From Peteryoungia wuzhouensis (GTDB lineage Bacteria > Pseudomonadota > Alphaproteobacteria > Rhizobiales > Rhizobiaceae): a stretch of 64,000 nt of DNA. The position numbers and the translations under genes are program-made. Shown in pieces: positions 9,115-18,881 of the stretch (within the stretch, counting starts at the first letter, position 1; every line of letters begins with the position of its first letter). Location of the stretch: contig NZ_QJRY01000004.1 in the NCBI RefSeq assembly GCF_003205195.1, positions 310,001 through 374,000 of the forward strand, written 5' to 3'. Under the pieces are notes generated by a model that did no database searches, had not been told where the DNA came from, and worked only from the letters and a program-made list of their open reading frames with translations.

Positions 9115-9870
9115 ATGAGCGACAAGACCACGTCCAGCCTTCTCTATCTCAACGGCGTGTCCGTCTCCTTCGACGGCTTCAAGGCGCTGAATTCCCTGTC
9201 CTTCATCGTAGAGCCCGGTGAGCTTCGTGCGATCATCGGCCCCAACGGCGCCGGCAAGACGACCATGATGGACATCATCACCGGCAAGACCCGGCCCGAC
9301 AGCGGCGACGTCTTCTTCGACGGCGGTAAGATTGACCTGACGAAGAGGGACGAAGCCGAAATCGCCCAGCTGGGCATCGGCAGAAAATTCCAGAAGCCGA
9401 CGGTGTTCGAAAGCCACACCGTCTGGGACAATCTGGAACTGGCGCTGAACCGCAAGCGCGGCGTCTTTGCCACGCTGTTCTACAGCCTGACGGCCGGGGA
9501 CAAGGCGCGTATCGAGGAGATCCTCGAGACCGTGCGCCTGACCCACCGCAAGGACGAACTGGCCGCCAATCTCTCCCATGGCCAGAAGCAGTGGCTGGAG
9601 ATCGGCATGCTGCTCGCCCAGGAACCGAAGCTTCTGCTCGTCGACGAGCCGGTGGCCGGTATGACCGATGCGGAAACGGCGGAGACGGCGATCCTCTTGA
9701 AGGAAATCGCCAAGACCCGCTCCGTTGTCGTCGTCGAACACGACATGGGTTTCATCCGCGACCTCGGGGTGAAAGTGACGTGTCTGGCGGAAGGTTCGGT
9801 GCTGGCCGAGGGGGCGATCGATTTCGTCTCGAATGACCAGAAGGTCATCGAGAATTATCTGGGGCGGTGA
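9115..9870 (+). CDS. urtD: Urea ABC transporter, ATP-binding subunit UrtD
   Basis: A 251-residue LivG-type ATPase. Walker A GPNGAGKT is at 42-49, the signature LSHGQKQW about residue 145, and Walker B LLLVDEPVAGM about 170, followed by the H-loop VVEHDMGF. The SHGQ signature variant is typical of UrtD/LivG. The ATG at 9115 is preferred over an in-frame GTG three bases earlier; either lies within a few bases of the urtC stop. It energises urea uptake together with UrtE, whose gene follows after a repeat element. Confidence 0.96.
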   Translation: MSDKTTSSLLYLNGVSVSFDGFKALNSLSFIVEPGELRAIIGPNGAGKTTMMDIITGKTRPDSGDVFFDGGKIDLTKRDEAEIAQLGIGRKFQKPTVFESHTVWDNLELALNRKRGVFATLFYSLTAGDKARIEEILETVRLTHRKDELAANLSHGQKQWLEIGMLLAQEPKLLLVDEPVAGMTDAETAETAILLKEIAKTRSVVVVEHDMGFIRDLGVKVTCLAEGSVLAEGAIDFVSNDQKVIENYLGR

Positions 9871-9900
9871 TGGGATGATGTCTGACGTTGCCGTTTGGGT

Positions 9901-10096
9901 ACCCCCCTCTGGCCTGCCGGCCATCTCCCCCTCAAGGGGGGAGATCGATATGCGGCCGGTCGCTCATGTCCCGATATCTCGCGGTTGGGGCACTCGAAAA
10001 TTTGAAACTCATTCGGCGGTTCGTTCGGTCTACGGCACTAGCCGTCTTCCGATCTCCCCCCTTGAGGGGGAGATGCCCGGCAGGGCAGAGGGGGGT
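9901..10096. repeat. Long inverted repeat (RIME-like) between urtD and urtE
   Basis: Arms 9901-9945 and 10052-10096 are each 45 bp and match in inverted orientation at 43 of 45 positions. Each arm contains its own hairpin (ATCTCCCCCTCAAGGGGGGAGAT type) and the CTGCCGG core seen in rhizobial intergenic elements. The 106-bp centre shows no gene. It is the second such element in the urt operon, the other being between urtA and urtB. Confidence 0.85.
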
Positions 10097-10131
10097 GTCG
10101 CCCCCTGTGAAGTCATTTGGGAGCCCGCATC

Positions 10132-10827
10132 ATGCTGACAGTCGAAAACGTCAATCTGCACTACGGCGCAGCGCAGGCCCTGCGCGGGGTCTCGATCAAT
10201 GCCGAGATGGGCAAAATCACCTGTGTGCTTGGCCGCAACGGCGTCGGCAAGTCGTCGCTGCTCCGTGCCATCACCGGCCAACATGCGGTGTCGGCCGGCA
10301 CGATCACCTTCAATGGCACCAAGCTCAACGGCATGGCGCCGTTCAACCGGGCGCGGACGGGGGTCGGTTATGTGCCGCAGGGGCGCGAGATCTTTCCGCT
10401 GCTGACGGTCAAGGAGAACCTGGAAACCGGCTATGCGCCGCTGGAGCGCAAGGACCGGTTCATTCCGGATGATATCTTCAGCCTCTTTCCGGTCTTGGAC
10501 ACGATGCTGTCGCGGCGGGGCGGCGACCTCTCGGGCGGCCAACAGCAGCAGCTGGCGATCGGCCGGGCCATGGTGACGCGGCCAAAAATCCTGGTGCTTG
10601 ACGAGCCGACCGAAGGCATTCAGCCGTCGATAATCAAGGATATCGGCCGGGCGATCCGTTACTTACGCGACACGACCGGCATGGCGATCCTGCTCGTCGA
10701 GCAATATCTCGATTTCTGCCGGGAGCTGGCCGATCACGTCTACATCATGGATCGTGGCGAGATCGTGCATCAGGGGGCGGCCGAGACGCTGGATACGCCG
10801 GAGGCGCGGCGCCACCTGACCGTATGA
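10132..10827 (+). CDS. urtE: Urea ABC transporter, ATP-binding subunit UrtE
   Basis: A 231-residue LivF-type ATPase. It starts MLTVENVNLHYGAAQALRGVS, with Walker A GRNGVGKSS near 36-44. YVPQGREIFPLLTV is the UrtE/LivF Q-loop region; LSGGQQQQLAIGRAM is the signature, and VLDEPTEGIQPSII the Walker B. The ATG at 10132 is chosen over a TTG 15 bases earlier because UrtE proteins begin MLTVE. It completes the urea transporter and is separated from urtD by an inverted repeat. Confidence 0.96.
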   Translation: MLTVENVNLHYGAAQALRGVSINAEMGKITCVLGRNGVGKSSLLRAITGQHAVSAGTITFNGTKLNGMAPFNRARTGVGYVPQGREIFPLLTVKENLETGYAPLERKDRFIPDDIFSLFPVLDTMLSRRGGDLSGGQQQQLAIGRAMVTRPKILVLDEPTEGIQPSIIKDIGRAIRYLRDTTGMAILLVEQYLDFCRELADHVYIMDRGEIVHQGAAETLDTPEARRHLTV

Positions 10828-10924
10828 TTTTGCAAGACAGGGTTGATGATTTATTAGCGAAGTCGGGTTGATGCTGGAGACACGCGTGGTATTGAACGCG
10901 CATCTGCAAACAGAAGGCACATCC

Positions 10925-12052
10925 ATGACATCCAGCACGGTTCTTCACCGCGCTCGGGCGAGCATAGTGGCTCGTGCGGTCGCGGGGCTTTTTCTCTTCG
11001 GCTTCTCGGCGGTTGGTGCCGGAGCCGCCAGCTGCGGCATGGCGGTCCAGCCCGGACAGCACAGCCTGACCTTCCAGTCCGGCGGTGTGACGCGCGAAGC
11101 GGTCTATGTCATTCCGTCGAACTATTCGGGCAAGAAGAAGGTCCCGCTGGTCCTCGACTTCCACGGCTCGAACAGCAATCCCACGGTGCAGCTGAAGCGC
11201 AGCCACTGGGACGAGGTCGCCGAGCGCGAAGGTTTTGTCGTGATGGCGCTGGCCGGCAGCCTGAAGGGCGAGTTGCCGAACACCCATGCCTGGAACGTGC
11301 CCGGTGTCACGGCGGGTGAGGGCGCGGATGAATCGCTTGCCATCCGCGATGCGGTGAAGCTCGCCAAGGAGACGCTCTGCATCGATGCCACGAAGATTTA
11401 CGCGTCCGGCTATTCGGGTGGCGGGCGCATGCTGTCGCAATATATCTGCAACGGCTACGGTGATTTCGCCGCTGCCGGTTTCGTCATGGGGCTTCGCGCG
11501 GGAACGCCGGTCGAGGAAAACGGCGTGTGGCGACCGCGGCGCGCGAGCTGCCAGCCGAGCCGGCCGGTCTCGATTATTGCCTTTTCTGGCATGAAGGATC
11601 ACGTCAATCCGTTCGATGGCGGCGGCAAGGCCTATTGGCGTTATGGCGGCGAAGTGGCGCTCAACCGCTGGGCGGAGCTCAACGGCTGCACGACGCGGCC
11701 GCAGACCGAGACCGGGACGTCGGCCGACGTCTCGCGTTATCTAGGCTGCCGGGCCGGCACCAGCGTCATGTCCTATGTGATCGCCAATGCCGACCATGCC
11801 TGGCCGGCGCGCACAGTTCTGTTCCAGTTGGCATCGGCCGGCGACAAGACGATCCGCGAGGTTGATGCGACCGACAGAATGTGGGACTTCTTCCGCACAT
11901 CCGGCGGAGAGATGATGGCCGGAAATGCTGTCGGGGCCTCCTGCGCCGATGGCCAGACAACCGCCTCGATCGAGAATGGCGGGCAGGGGAAAACGTGCAA
12001 ACAATCAAGCACACACGACAACAGCGTGCCCGTGGTATCGGGCGACTTGTAA
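10925..12052 (+). CDS. Secreted alpha/beta-hydrolase, PHB depolymerase/feruloyl-esterase (LpqC) family
   Basis: A 375-residue exported esterase-like protein. Starting at 10925 it has a signal peptide of about 36 residues (basic n-region, [16 protein letters not shown], cleavage near GA-AS); an upstream in-frame ATG at 10871 would spoil this. The catalytic triad is visible: Ser164 in GYSGGG, an Asp in GMKDHVNPF and a His in [18 protein letters not shown] is the oxyanion region. The substrate is not predictable between short-chain polyester, acetylated sugar and feruloyl ester. It sits between urtE and ureD, and its last 58 bases overlap ureD. Confidence 0.85.
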   Translation: MTSSTVLHRARASIVARAVAGLFLFGFSAVGAGAASCGMAVQPGQHSLTFQSGGVTREAVYVIPSNYSGKKKVPLVLDFHGSNSNPTVQLKRSHWDEVAEREGFVVMALAGSLKGELPNTHAWNVPGVTAGEGADESLAIRDAVKLAKETLCIDATKIYASGYSGGGRMLSQYICNGYGDFAAAGFVMGLRAGTPVEENGVWRPRRASCQPSRPVSIIAFSGMKDHVNPFDGGGKAYWRYGGEVALNRWAELNGCTTRPQTETGTSADVSRYLGCRAGTSVMSYVIANADHAWPARTVLFQLASAGDKTIREVDATDRMWDFFRTSGGEMMAGNAVGASCADGQTTASIENGGQGKTCKQSSTHDNSVPVVSGDL

Positions 12053-12813
12053 CCAAGTCGCTCGGCGGTCGCACACGCATCGCCGAGCTTTATCAGGAGG
12101 GGGCGGCGAAGATCCGGCTGCCCGAAAGCTTCACCGACGAGTTGGAGGCGGTGACGATCAACACCGCCGGCGGCATTACCGGCGGTGATGAATTCGACTG
12201 GCATTTCCGCGCCGGCCCCGGCTGTTTCGTCACCGCGACGACACAGGCTTGCGAAAAGATCTACAAGGCCTCGGCCGGCACGGGGCAAATCACCACTCAC
12301 ATCGATGTCGGGGCAGGCGCCAAGTTTCACTGGCTGCCGCAGGAAAGCATCCTCTTCGACAATGCCTCGCTCACCCGAAGGCTCGAGGTCGATCTCGCCG
12401 CGGACGCCGAATTCCTCGCCGTCGAGGCGATCCTGCTCGGCCGCAAGGCCATGGGCGAGGCGATGACTGCAGGTCTCGTGCGCGACCGCTGGCGGATCCG
12501 CCGCGAGGGCAAGCTGCTGCATGCCGAAGACCTGAAGCTCGAGGGCGATGTTGCGGGCCTGACCGCCCATCCGGGCGTGCTGGCAGGCCGGGTCGCCTTT
12601 GCCACGCTCATCCATGTCAGTCCGCGTGCCGAAGGCCTCGTCAGCCCAATTCGTGGGCTGATTGGTGAAGAAATGGGCGGGGTAAGTTATTGGCAAGGCA
12701 AGCTTGTTGCCCGCGTTTCGGCGCCTGATGGTTTTGCCTTGCGAAAAATCCTCATCCCGATCATTTCGGCCTTGCGCGGGGGCGCGTCTGTGCCAAAAGT
12801 CTGGACTCTCTGA
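11995..12813 (+). CDS. ureD: Urease accessory protein UreD
   Basis: A 272-residue nickel-metallocenter assembly chaperone that binds apo-urease with UreF and UreG. A GTG at 11995 is chosen because it gives the normal UreD length and follows a GGCAGGGG ribosome site; the frame upstream of it lies within the esterase gene. Motifs include [12 protein letters not shown] (about 55-66), [12 protein letters not shown] and the C-terminal LRG. The start region overlaps the preceding esterase by 58 bases in another frame. First gene of the ureDABC run. Confidence 0.93.
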   Translation: MQTIKHTRQQRARGIGRLVTKSLGGRTRIAELYQEGAAKIRLPESFTDELEAVTINTAGGITGGDEFDWHFRAGPGCFVTATTQACEKIYKASAGTGQITTHIDVGAGAKFHWLPQESILFDNASLTRRLEVDLAADAEFLAVEAILLGRKAMGEAMTAGLVRDRWRIRREGKLLHAEDLKLEGDVAGLTAHPGVLAGRVAFATLIHVSPRAEGLVSPIRGLIGEEMGGVSYWQGKLVARVSAPDGFALRKILIPIISALRGGASVPKVWTL

Positions 12814-12834
12814 CGACACCTGATTGGAGCACGC

Positions 12835-13137
12835 ATGAACCTGACGCCGCGGGAAAAGGACAAACTGCTGATCGCCATGGCCGCCATCGTCGCGCGGCGC
12901 CGGCTGGAGCGGGGCGTCAAGCTCAACTATCCGGAAGCGATCGCGCTCATTTCCGATTTCGTCGTTGAAGGCGCGCGCGATGGCCGCAGCGTTGCCGACC
13001 TGATGGAGGCGGGCGCCCATGTCATCACCCGCGACCAGGTGATGGAAGGCATCGCCGAGATGATCCATGACGTGCAGGTGGAGGCGACGTTCCCGGACGG
13101 GACGAAGCTTGTGACCGTGCACGAACCCATCCGCTGA
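12835..13137 (+). CDS. ureA: Urease gamma subunit
   Basis: The 100-residue gamma subunit of urease, which hydrolyses urea to ammonia and carbamate in the cytoplasm. The full-length family signature is present: [46 protein letters not shown] and the C-terminal VTVHEPI. It is 21 bp after ureD and about 11 bp before a DUF1272 gene that separates it from ureB. Confidence 0.98.
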   Translation: MNLTPREKDKLLIAMAAIVARRRLERGVKLNYPEAIALISDFVVEGARDGRSVADLMEAGAHVITRDQVMEGIAEMIHDVQVEATFPDGTKLVTVHEPIR

Positions 13138-13148
13138 GGAACACGCTC

Positions 13149-13403
13149 ATGGCGCTGGAACTTCGTCCGAACTGTGAATGCTGCGACAAGGACCTGCCGC
13201 CGGAGAGCCTGGCGATGATCTGCAGCTTCGAATGCACCTATTGCGCCGAGTGCACGGAGACCACGCTTGCCGGCATCTGCCCGAATTGCGGCGGTGAACT
13301 GGTGCGCCGGCCGATCCGTCCAGCCGCCAAGCTTGCCAACAATCCGGCGTCAACCAAACGCATTCTCAACGCCGAGGGCTGCCAGCCTTCGCGCGCCGCT
13401 TGA
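13149..13403 (+). CDS. DUF1272 cysteine-rich zinc-ribbon-like protein
   Basis: An 84-residue protein with eight or more cysteines in pairs ([24 protein letters not shown]), matching the DUF1272 family. It is probably a small zinc-binding protein. It lies in the 286-bp gap between ureA and ureB, in operon orientation with short spacers, so it is co-transcribed with urease. Whether it takes part in nickel or metal handling is not known. I know of no characterised member. Confidence 0.85.
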   Translation: MALELRPNCECCDKDLPPESLAMICSFECTYCAECTETTLAGICPNCGGELVRRPIRPAAKLANNPASTKRILNAEGCQPSRAA

Positions 13404-13423
13404 ACCCGCTGAAGGAGCGATTC

Positions 13424-13729
13424 ATGATCCCCGGTGAAATCATTGCAGCCGCAGGCGAAATCGAACTCAATGCCGGCCATCCGACGGTGACGCTGGAGGT
13501 GTCGAACAGCGGCGACCGGCCGGTGCAGGTCGGCAGCCACTACCACTTCTTCGAGACCAACGCCGGGCTGATCTTCGAGCGCGAACAGGCGCGAGGCATG
13601 CGGCTCGATATTCCCGCTGGCACGGCCGTGCGTTTCGAGCCCGGCCAGACGCGGCAGGTGACGCTGATCCCGCTGTCGGGCAAGCGGGAGGTCTATGGGT
13701 TCCGCCAGCAGGTCATGGGCGGCCTCTGA
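13424..13729 (+). CDS. ureB: Urease beta subunit
   Basis: The 101-residue beta subunit of urease. The ATG at 13424 is preceded by GAAGGAG, and the protein begins [16 protein letters not shown], the canonical UreB start. Further motifs are [11 protein letters not shown] and the C-terminal [13 protein letters not shown]. It is a separate polypeptide from UreA, as usual in proteobacteria. Two non-structural genes separate it from ureC. Confidence 0.98.
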   Translation: MIPGEIIAAAGEIELNAGHPTVTLEVSNSGDRPVQVGSHYHFFETNAGLIFEREQARGMRLDIPAGTAVRFEPGQTRQVTLIPLSGKREVYGFRQQVMGGL

Positions 13730-13753
13730 CATGGCTGGCTGGAGGGGATGGTC

Positions 13754-14182
13754 ATGGTGCGTGCGATGAACTGGGGCGTGATCCTGATGCTGTGTGGCTG
13801 CGTATTGTTGCAAGACGCGCCGGCCTCGGGTGAGGACGTGCGGGACGTCGATTGCAACAATGCCCAGACCCAGGCCGACATGAACCAGTGTGCGGCCGAG
13901 GACTATCGAAAAGCCGATGCCGCGATGAATGCCCAATGGGCCGAGACGCGCGCCGCCATGCTGGCATGGGACAAGGCGACGCCGCCTTCGGACGACAATG
14001 GGGCAGCCAAGCGGCTTCTGGCTTCGCAGCGTGCCTGGCTCGCCTATCGCGATGCCGCCTGCGATGTCGAAGGTTACTCGGTTGAAGGTGGTTCCATGCA
14101 GCCGTTGATGATCTCTTCGTGCCTTGCGGAACTGACGAAACGCCGCACGGAAGAGCTGAAGTCATTGGTCGGGCTCTATTGA
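13754..14182 (+). CDS. LprI-like (DUF1311) exported protein
   Basis: About 142 residues, with a short hydrophobic signal sequence containing a possible lipobox (LMLCGC), then a lysozyme-inhibitor LprI-type domain. That domain shows DCNNAQTQADMNQCAAEDYRKAD, RAWLAYRDAACDVE and a late SSCLAELTKRRTEEL, with paired cysteines likely in disulfides. The start at 13754 fits the GGAGGGG ribosome site better than the ATG at 13748. The family is periplasmic and of unclear function; lysozyme inhibition is shown only for mycobacterial LprI. Its presence in a urease operon is a rhizobial feature. Confidence 0.78.
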   Translation: MVRAMNWGVILMLCGCVLLQDAPASGEDVRDVDCNNAQTQADMNQCAAEDYRKADAAMNAQWAETRAAMLAWDKATPPSDDNGAAKRLLASQRAWLAYRDAACDVEGYSVEGGSMQPLMISSCLAELTKRRTEELKSLVGLY

Positions 14183-14193
14183 GGTGTGAGACC

Positions 14194-14844
14194 ATGGCTC
14201 GGGCACGACAGATCATGATCGTCGGCAATGGACCGGTGGATGATGGAGTGGATGTCCTGATCGACTCCGGCGATCTCGTCATCCGTTTCAACGGCAGCCG
14301 GAATTTCGGCGCCGCGGGCCGCAAGACCGATGTGATCGCGGTGTGCAATACGGGCCGCCCGGGGGCTGCCATGCTGGCCGATCCGGCCTGGCGCAACAGC
14401 GAGGCCGTGAGTAGCACTGCAGAGATCTGGTCGGTGCGTGATCCCGGCAAGTTTGCCGAACTCAAGCCTCAGCTCGCGATCACCCATCCCGAACTCGACG
14501 ATTTCTGCGACGACTATACCGATGGTTTCGCGACCTTCGCGGCAGCCAACGGCAAGCAGCATCGGATCATCACGCGCGCCGCACATGACGCGCTCGATGC
14601 CGAACTGATGGCGCTCGACGCGGAACCTTACGTCGTACCGTCGAGCGGCATGGTGGTGGTGCATGCGATCCTCTCCGATCCCGCCTATGCCGACGACACG
14701 GTCATCCTGGCCGGTTTCGGCCATGCCGGCTGGGGCGGGCATCCTTTCGCCGCCGAACGCCGGTTGACAGACAAGCATATCGCCAGCGGCCGCGTGATGC
14801 GGCTGCAACCCCTCTTCACACACGCCCTCTCCCAAGGAGCCTGA
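14194..14844 (+). CDS. Urease-operon accessory protein with sialyltransferase (GT29)-like motifs
   Basis: A 216-residue cytoplasmic protein between ureB and ureC. I recognise it as the 'urease operon accessory protein' of rhizobia, whose function is unknown. The sequence shows all three sialyltransferase-type motifs: an L-like motif at 9-33 (IVGNGP then [11 protein letters not shown]), an S-like motif at 149-176 ([12 protein letters not shown] then LAGFG) and H183-x4-E188 as the VS-like pair. This suggests a GT29-like fold. Catalytic sugar transfer is inference, since no CMP-sugar enzyme is nearby. There is no signal peptide. It ends 5 bp before ureC, so it is tightly coupled to it. Confidence 0.8.
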   Translation: MARARQIMIVGNGPVDDGVDVLIDSGDLVIRFNGSRNFGAAGRKTDVIAVCNTGRPGAAMLADPAWRNSEAVSSTAEIWSVRDPGKFAELKPQLAITHPELDDFCDDYTDGFATFAAANGKQHRIITRAAHDALDAELMALDAEPYVVPSSGMVVVHAILSDPAYADDTVILAGFGHAGWGGHPFAAERRLTDKHIASGRVMRLQPLFTHALSQGA

Positions 14845-14849
14845 GACCC

Positions 14850-16562
14850 ATGTCCTTCAAGATGTCCCGCGCCGCCTATGCCTCGATGTTCGGTCCGACC
14901 ACGGGCGACAAGGTGCGTCTTGCAGATACGGAGCTGTTCATCGAGGTGGAGAAGGACTTCACCACCTATGGCGAAGAGGTGAAGTTCGGCGGCGGCAAGG
15001 TCATCCGCGACGGCATGGGCCAGAGTCAGGTGACGCGGGCGAATGGTGCGGTCGATACCGTGATTACCAATGCGCTGATCGTCGACCACTGGGGCATCGT
15101 GAAGGCCGATATCGGGCTGAAGGACGGACGCATCGTCGCGATCGGCAAGGCCGGGAACCCGGACACCCAGCCGGATGTCAACATCATCGTCGGCCCTGGC
15201 ACGGAAGCGATTGCCGGCGAAGGCAAGATCGTGACGGCCGGCGGCATGGACGCGCATATCCACTTCATCTGCCCGCAGCAGATCGAGGAGGCGCTGATGT
15301 CTGGCCTCACCTGCATGCTCGGCGGCGGCACTGGGCCGGCGCATGGCACGCTTGCCACCACCTGCACGCCCGGTCCCTGGCACCTGGCACGCATGATCGA
15401 GGCGGCGGATGCCTTCCCGATGAACCTCGCCTTTGCCGGCAAGGGCAATGCCTCGCTTCCGGGCGCACTTGAGGAAATGGTGCTGGCGGGTGCCACGTCG
15501 CTCAAGCTGCATGAGGACTGGGGCACGACGCCTGCCGCCATAGACTGCTGCCTGTCGGTCGCCGACCAGTATGACGTTCAGGTGATGATCCACACCGACA
15601 CGCTGAACGAATCGGGTTTCGTCGAGGATACGATCGGGGCCATCAAGGGCCGCACCATCCATGCCTTCCACACGGAAGGGGCGGGTGGCGGGCATGCGCC
15701 TGATATCATCAAGATCTGCGGCCAGCTGAACGTCATTCCGTCGTCCACCAATCCGACCCGGCCCTACACGGTCAACACGATTGCCGAGCATCTGGACATG
15801 CTGATGGTCTGCCATCACCTGTCCTCGTCGATCCCCGAGGACATCGCCTTTGCCGAAAGCCGCATCCGCAAGGAAACGATCGCGGCCGAAGACATCCTGC
15901 ACGATATCGGTGCCTTCTCGATCATCTCGTCCGACAGCCAGGCCATGGGCCGCGTCGGCGAAGTTGCGATCCGCACCTGGCAGACGGCCGACAAGATGAA
16001 GCGCCAGCGCGGGCGCTTGGCCCAGGAAACCGGCGAGAACGACAATTTCCGCGTCAAGCGCTACATCGCCAAGTATACGATCAACCCGGCGATTGCCCAT
16101 GGTCTGTCCCACGAGATCGGCTCGGTCGAGATCGGCAAGCGCGCCGACCTCGTGATCTGGAACCCGGCCTTCTTCGGCGTGAAGCCCGACATGGTGCTGC
16201 TCGGCGGCATGATTGCAGCAGCCCCGATGGGGGACCCGAACGCCTCGATCCCGACGCCGCAGCCGGTGCATTACCGGCCGATGTTCGGCTCCTTCGGCAA
16301 GGCGCGGACCAACACGTCCGTCACTTTCGTCAGCCAGGCAGCGCTCGACGGTGGGCTTGCCAACCGGCTCGGCACCGCCAAGCAGATGGTTGCGGTCAAG
16401 AACACGCGTGGCGGCATCTCGAAGAAGGCGATGATCCACAATGATCTGACGCCGCATATCGAGGTCGATCCGGAAACCTATGAAGTGCGGGCTGACGGGG
16501 AACTCCTGACCTGCGAACCGGCGACCAAGCTGCCGATGGCGCAGCGGTATTTCCTGTTCTGA
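14850..16562 (+). CDS. ureC: Urease alpha (catalytic) subunit
   Basis: The 570-residue nickel-containing catalytic subunit. Visible active-site elements are HIHFICPQQ (first two Ni-ligand His), [12 protein letters not shown] (carbamylated Lys bridging the nickels), [23 protein letters not shown], the flap [22 protein letters not shown] with the mobile Cys-His, and SSDSQAMGR (Ni-ligand Asp is the D in SSD). Length is normal. It assembles with UreA and UreB, and its metallocenter is installed by UreDEFG encoded in the same region. Confidence 0.98.
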   Translation: MSFKMSRAAYASMFGPTTGDKVRLADTELFIEVEKDFTTYGEEVKFGGGKVIRDGMGQSQVTRANGAVDTVITNALIVDHWGIVKADIGLKDGRIVAIGKAGNPDTQPDVNIIVGPGTEAIAGEGKIVTAGGMDAHIHFICPQQIEEALMSGLTCMLGGGTGPAHGTLATTCTPGPWHLARMIEAADAFPMNLAFAGKGNASLPGALEEMVLAGATSLKLHEDWGTTPAAIDCCLSVADQYDVQVMIHTDTLNESGFVEDTIGAIKGRTIHAFHTEGAGGGHAPDIIKICGQLNVIPSSTNPTRPYTVNTIAEHLDMLMVCHHLSSSIPEDIAFAESRIRKETIAAEDILHDIGAFSIISSDSQAMGRVGEVAIRTWQTADKMKRQRGRLAQETGENDNFRVKRYIAKYTINPAIAHGLSHEIGSVEIGKRADLVIWNPAFFGVKPDMVLLGGMIAAAPMGDPNASIPTPQPVHYRPMFGSFGKARTNTSVTFVSQAALDGGLANRLGTAKQMVAVKNTRGGISKKAMIHNDLTPHIEVDPETYEVRADGELLTCEPATKLPMAQRYFLF

Positions 16563-16636
16563 TCGGGCTGGGGGCGCCGGATTGTCGAATTTTCGCTTTG
16601 GTGTAGACTGTCGATGTGGACCGATGGGTGGGCACC

Positions 16637-16870
16637 ATGGCTGAAGACGTGAACAATCTGGTGCTGGAGCATTTGCGGGCCATCCGCACGGAAATTCGCG
16701 ACCTGCGTGACACACTGATGGACCACGGGCATCGGTTTGCCCGGATTGAGATCGGCCTTGCCGGACTTCGGCGCGACCAGAGTACGGATGCGACCGGTGT
16801 CGCCGAGATGGGGCTGAGGATCGATCGTTTGACGGAAAAGGTCCAGCGTATCGAACATCTTGCCGATTGA
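16637..16870 (+). CDS. Small coiled-coil protein, conserved hypothetical
   Basis: A 77-residue protein starting MAEDVNNLVLEHLRAIRTEIRDLRDTL. It is rich in charged heptads and predicted to form a coiled coil along most of its length (EHLRAIRTEIRDLRDTLMDH; MGLRIDRLTEKVQRIEHL). Small proteins of this pattern are common in rhizobia, often described as hypothetical. An upstream in-frame GTG at 16616 is a weaker start. It lies 74 bp downstream of ureC in the same orientation. No function can be assigned. Confidence 0.65.
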   Translation: MAEDVNNLVLEHLRAIRTEIRDLRDTLMDHGHRFARIEIGLAGLRRDQSTDATGVAEMGLRIDRLTEKVQRIEHLAD

Positions 16871-17008
16871 GTGATCCAGTCAACTTTCGTTTTTCTTTTG
16901 GTTGAAGCCGGATTTGCCGACCATATCCCAGGGCATCACTGACTTGGCTTGTGTGAAAGACCGTCTGTTAAAAATGTTGTCGAAAGCCACGAAGCCTGAG
17001 GTGCGTTG

Positions 17009-17698
17009 ATGCGAAGGGTTTTGCGCGTGCTCTCTGCGGGTTTGCTGCTCGTCCTTTTCGCGCTTGGCCTTGGGACCTTCGTCCCACGTCCGCTTGTGGC
17101 ACCGTCGCTTGCCGCATCGACAGAGACCCGCGAAATCCTGTTGCTTTCCAATCCGATCCATACCGATATCGCGCTTCCGCTCGACGACGAAGTGCGAGCG
17201 GCTTTCGCCGATCTCATGCCGTCCGGACTGCCGATCGGCATGCCGGGTGCCGACTATCTGGTGTTCGGCTGGGGTGGGCGGTCCTTCTATTTGGAGACGC
17301 CGACCTGGGGCGATCTGAAGCCGCTGCCGGTGCTGCGGGCGCTGACAATCGACCGGTCGGTACTGCATGTGCAGGTCGCGGGACCGATCGACCTTCATCA
17401 CCCGGCGGTCCGGCCACTCACCATCTCCGCCGAAGGGCGACGTCGGATGATCGCTTCGATCCGCGACAGCTTTCAGCGGCAAGGCGGCGCGCCGATCGTG
17501 ATCGAGGGTGCGGCCTATGGCCTGGACGACGTCTTCTTCGAGGCGAACGGCCACTTCAACGCTTTGATTGGCTGCAATACCTGGACTGCGGCAATGCTGC
17601 GTCAAGGCGGGCTCACGACGGGCTGGTGGACGCCGCTGCCGCAACTGCTCGACTGGTCGCTCGCGCGAATCGAATCGCCGGCAAAGTTGCAGTCCTGA
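17009..17698 (+). CDS. TIGR02117/DUF2459 family protein (urease-region protein)
   Basis: A 229-residue protein with an N-terminal membrane anchor or signal sequence (VLSAGLLLVLFALGLGTF), then a domain with NPIHTDIALPL, ADYLVFGWGGRSFYLETPTW and CNTWTAAMLRQ. This matches the family described as conserved hypothetical near urease genes (TIGR02117; DUF2459). The conserved His in IHTD, the W-G-G segment and the Cys in GCNTW suggest a cysteine-peptidase-like (NlpC/P60-type) arrangement; that is my inference. ATG 17009 is used; an in-frame TTG precedes it. Confidence 0.8.
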   Translation: MRRVLRVLSAGLLLVLFALGLGTFVPRPLVAPSLAASTETREILLLSNPIHTDIALPLDDEVRAAFADLMPSGLPIGMPGADYLVFGWGGRSFYLETPTWGDLKPLPVLRALTIDRSVLHVQVAGPIDLHHPAVRPLTISAEGRRRMIASIRDSFQRQGGAPIVIEGAAYGLDDVFFEANGHFNALIGCNTWTAAMLRQGGLTTGWWTPLPQLLDWSLARIESPAKLQS

Positions 17699-17947
17699 AA
17701 CACCTGACCAAACCGAATCATGGCGCCAACGCGGATGTGCGTGGATAGGCCTGATCTGTTCCCCTAGAAATTCACGGCGAAACTTGTCCAAGCGCAGATG
17801 TGGACGGGGTGTCTCGCTATTTTTCGCATTCCATGGTTGTGTTGGTGGTCGTTTTGGGTTGTTGTTCTTTCATTTTACAGGTCATTCAATTTTGAAAGAC
17901 TTAATTAGAGATTGGGGAAGGATTGCTCCCTAATCCATACAAATCTC

Positions 17948-18817
17948 ATGAAGGAGCATCTGGTGGATATCATCAGGACGTGGCTGTGGCGGCAGATCGA
18001 TCTGGGTACGTTCGACAACCAGAAGGCGATTCTGGGTTTTGCGCTGTCGGTGAGCTGTCGCGCCGTCATTCTTGCCAGCGCTATCAGCCTCGCCACCTTG
18101 CCTGTGCTCTATGGCTTCGGGTTCCTGACCATGCCGATCGACGAGGCGGTGAAGATCACCGTCGCCTTTTCCTGGCTTTTCGGCGGCGCGTTCTCCGGAG
18201 CTTTCGCCTTCGTCGCCGGCCTCGTCATTCGTGACCTGACGCAATCGCGGGCGGAATTCGAACGGCTCAGTCGGACCGATACGCTGTCCGGGCTCGCCAA
18301 TCGACGTGCCTTCAACGATGCCTTTGCCCGGGTGGATGGCGAAGCCTCTCTCGCCATCATCGACATCGATCGTTTCAAGTCGATCAACGACCGATTCGGC
18401 CACAATGCCGGCGACCTCGTCATCCAGGAGATCTCGGCCATCTTCCGGCAGGTGTTCGGCGAGCGCCATCTGGTCGCGCGGCTGGGGGGCGAGGAATTTG
18501 GCGTGATCCTGAATGGCAGCGAGCCTGCGCAACGGCTGGCGCTGGTCGAGCGGGCGCGCAGCCTCGTTGCGGGGAGGGGGTTCGTCTGCGACGGCATCGA
18601 GCTTTCCGTCACCATGTCCGCCGGCGTGGCTGAATTTCTGCCGGACCGGCGACCGGAATGGGTCTATGCGCAGGCCGACAAGGCGCTCTACCTGGCCAAG
18701 TCCCATGGACGCAACCGGGTCATGCACGAGCAGGCCCTCAGCATGGCAGAGGAAAGCGCGGCCGACTATGCCGCTGATCCAGCGGTGAATTTCAACGGCG
18801 TCGGAGCCAAGGGCTGA
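17948..18817 (+). CDS. Membrane-anchored GGDEF diguanylate cyclase
   Basis: About 289 residues. Two hydrophobic segments (about 38-60 and 70-105 from the ATG at 17948) are followed by a GGDEF domain beginning [16 protein letters not shown], with the metal site [15 protein letters not shown] and an active-site GGEEF. Both the metal Asp and the catalytic motif are intact, so it should make cyclic di-GMP. No RxxD inhibitory motif is obvious. An alternative GTG start at 17963 has a better AAGGAG ribosome site. It lies between ureC and ureE on the same strand, after a 249-bp AT-richer gap that probably holds its own promoter. Confidence 0.9.
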   Translation: MKEHLVDIIRTWLWRQIDLGTFDNQKAILGFALSVSCRAVILASAISLATLPVLYGFGFLTMPIDEAVKITVAFSWLFGGAFSGAFAFVAGLVIRDLTQSRAEFERLSRTDTLSGLANRRAFNDAFARVDGEASLAIIDIDRFKSINDRFGHNAGDLVIQEISAIFRQVFGERHLVARLGGEEFGVILNGSEPAQRLALVERARSLVAGRGFVCDGIELSVTMSAGVAEFLPDRRPEWVYAQADKALYLAKSHGRNRVMHEQALSMAEESAADYAADPAVNFNGVGAKG

Positions 18818-18881
18818 ACTTCAATCTTGCTCGCTGCCTTCCGTTTGTGCATGGTTCAAAAAACAGACATTCGGAGATTTC

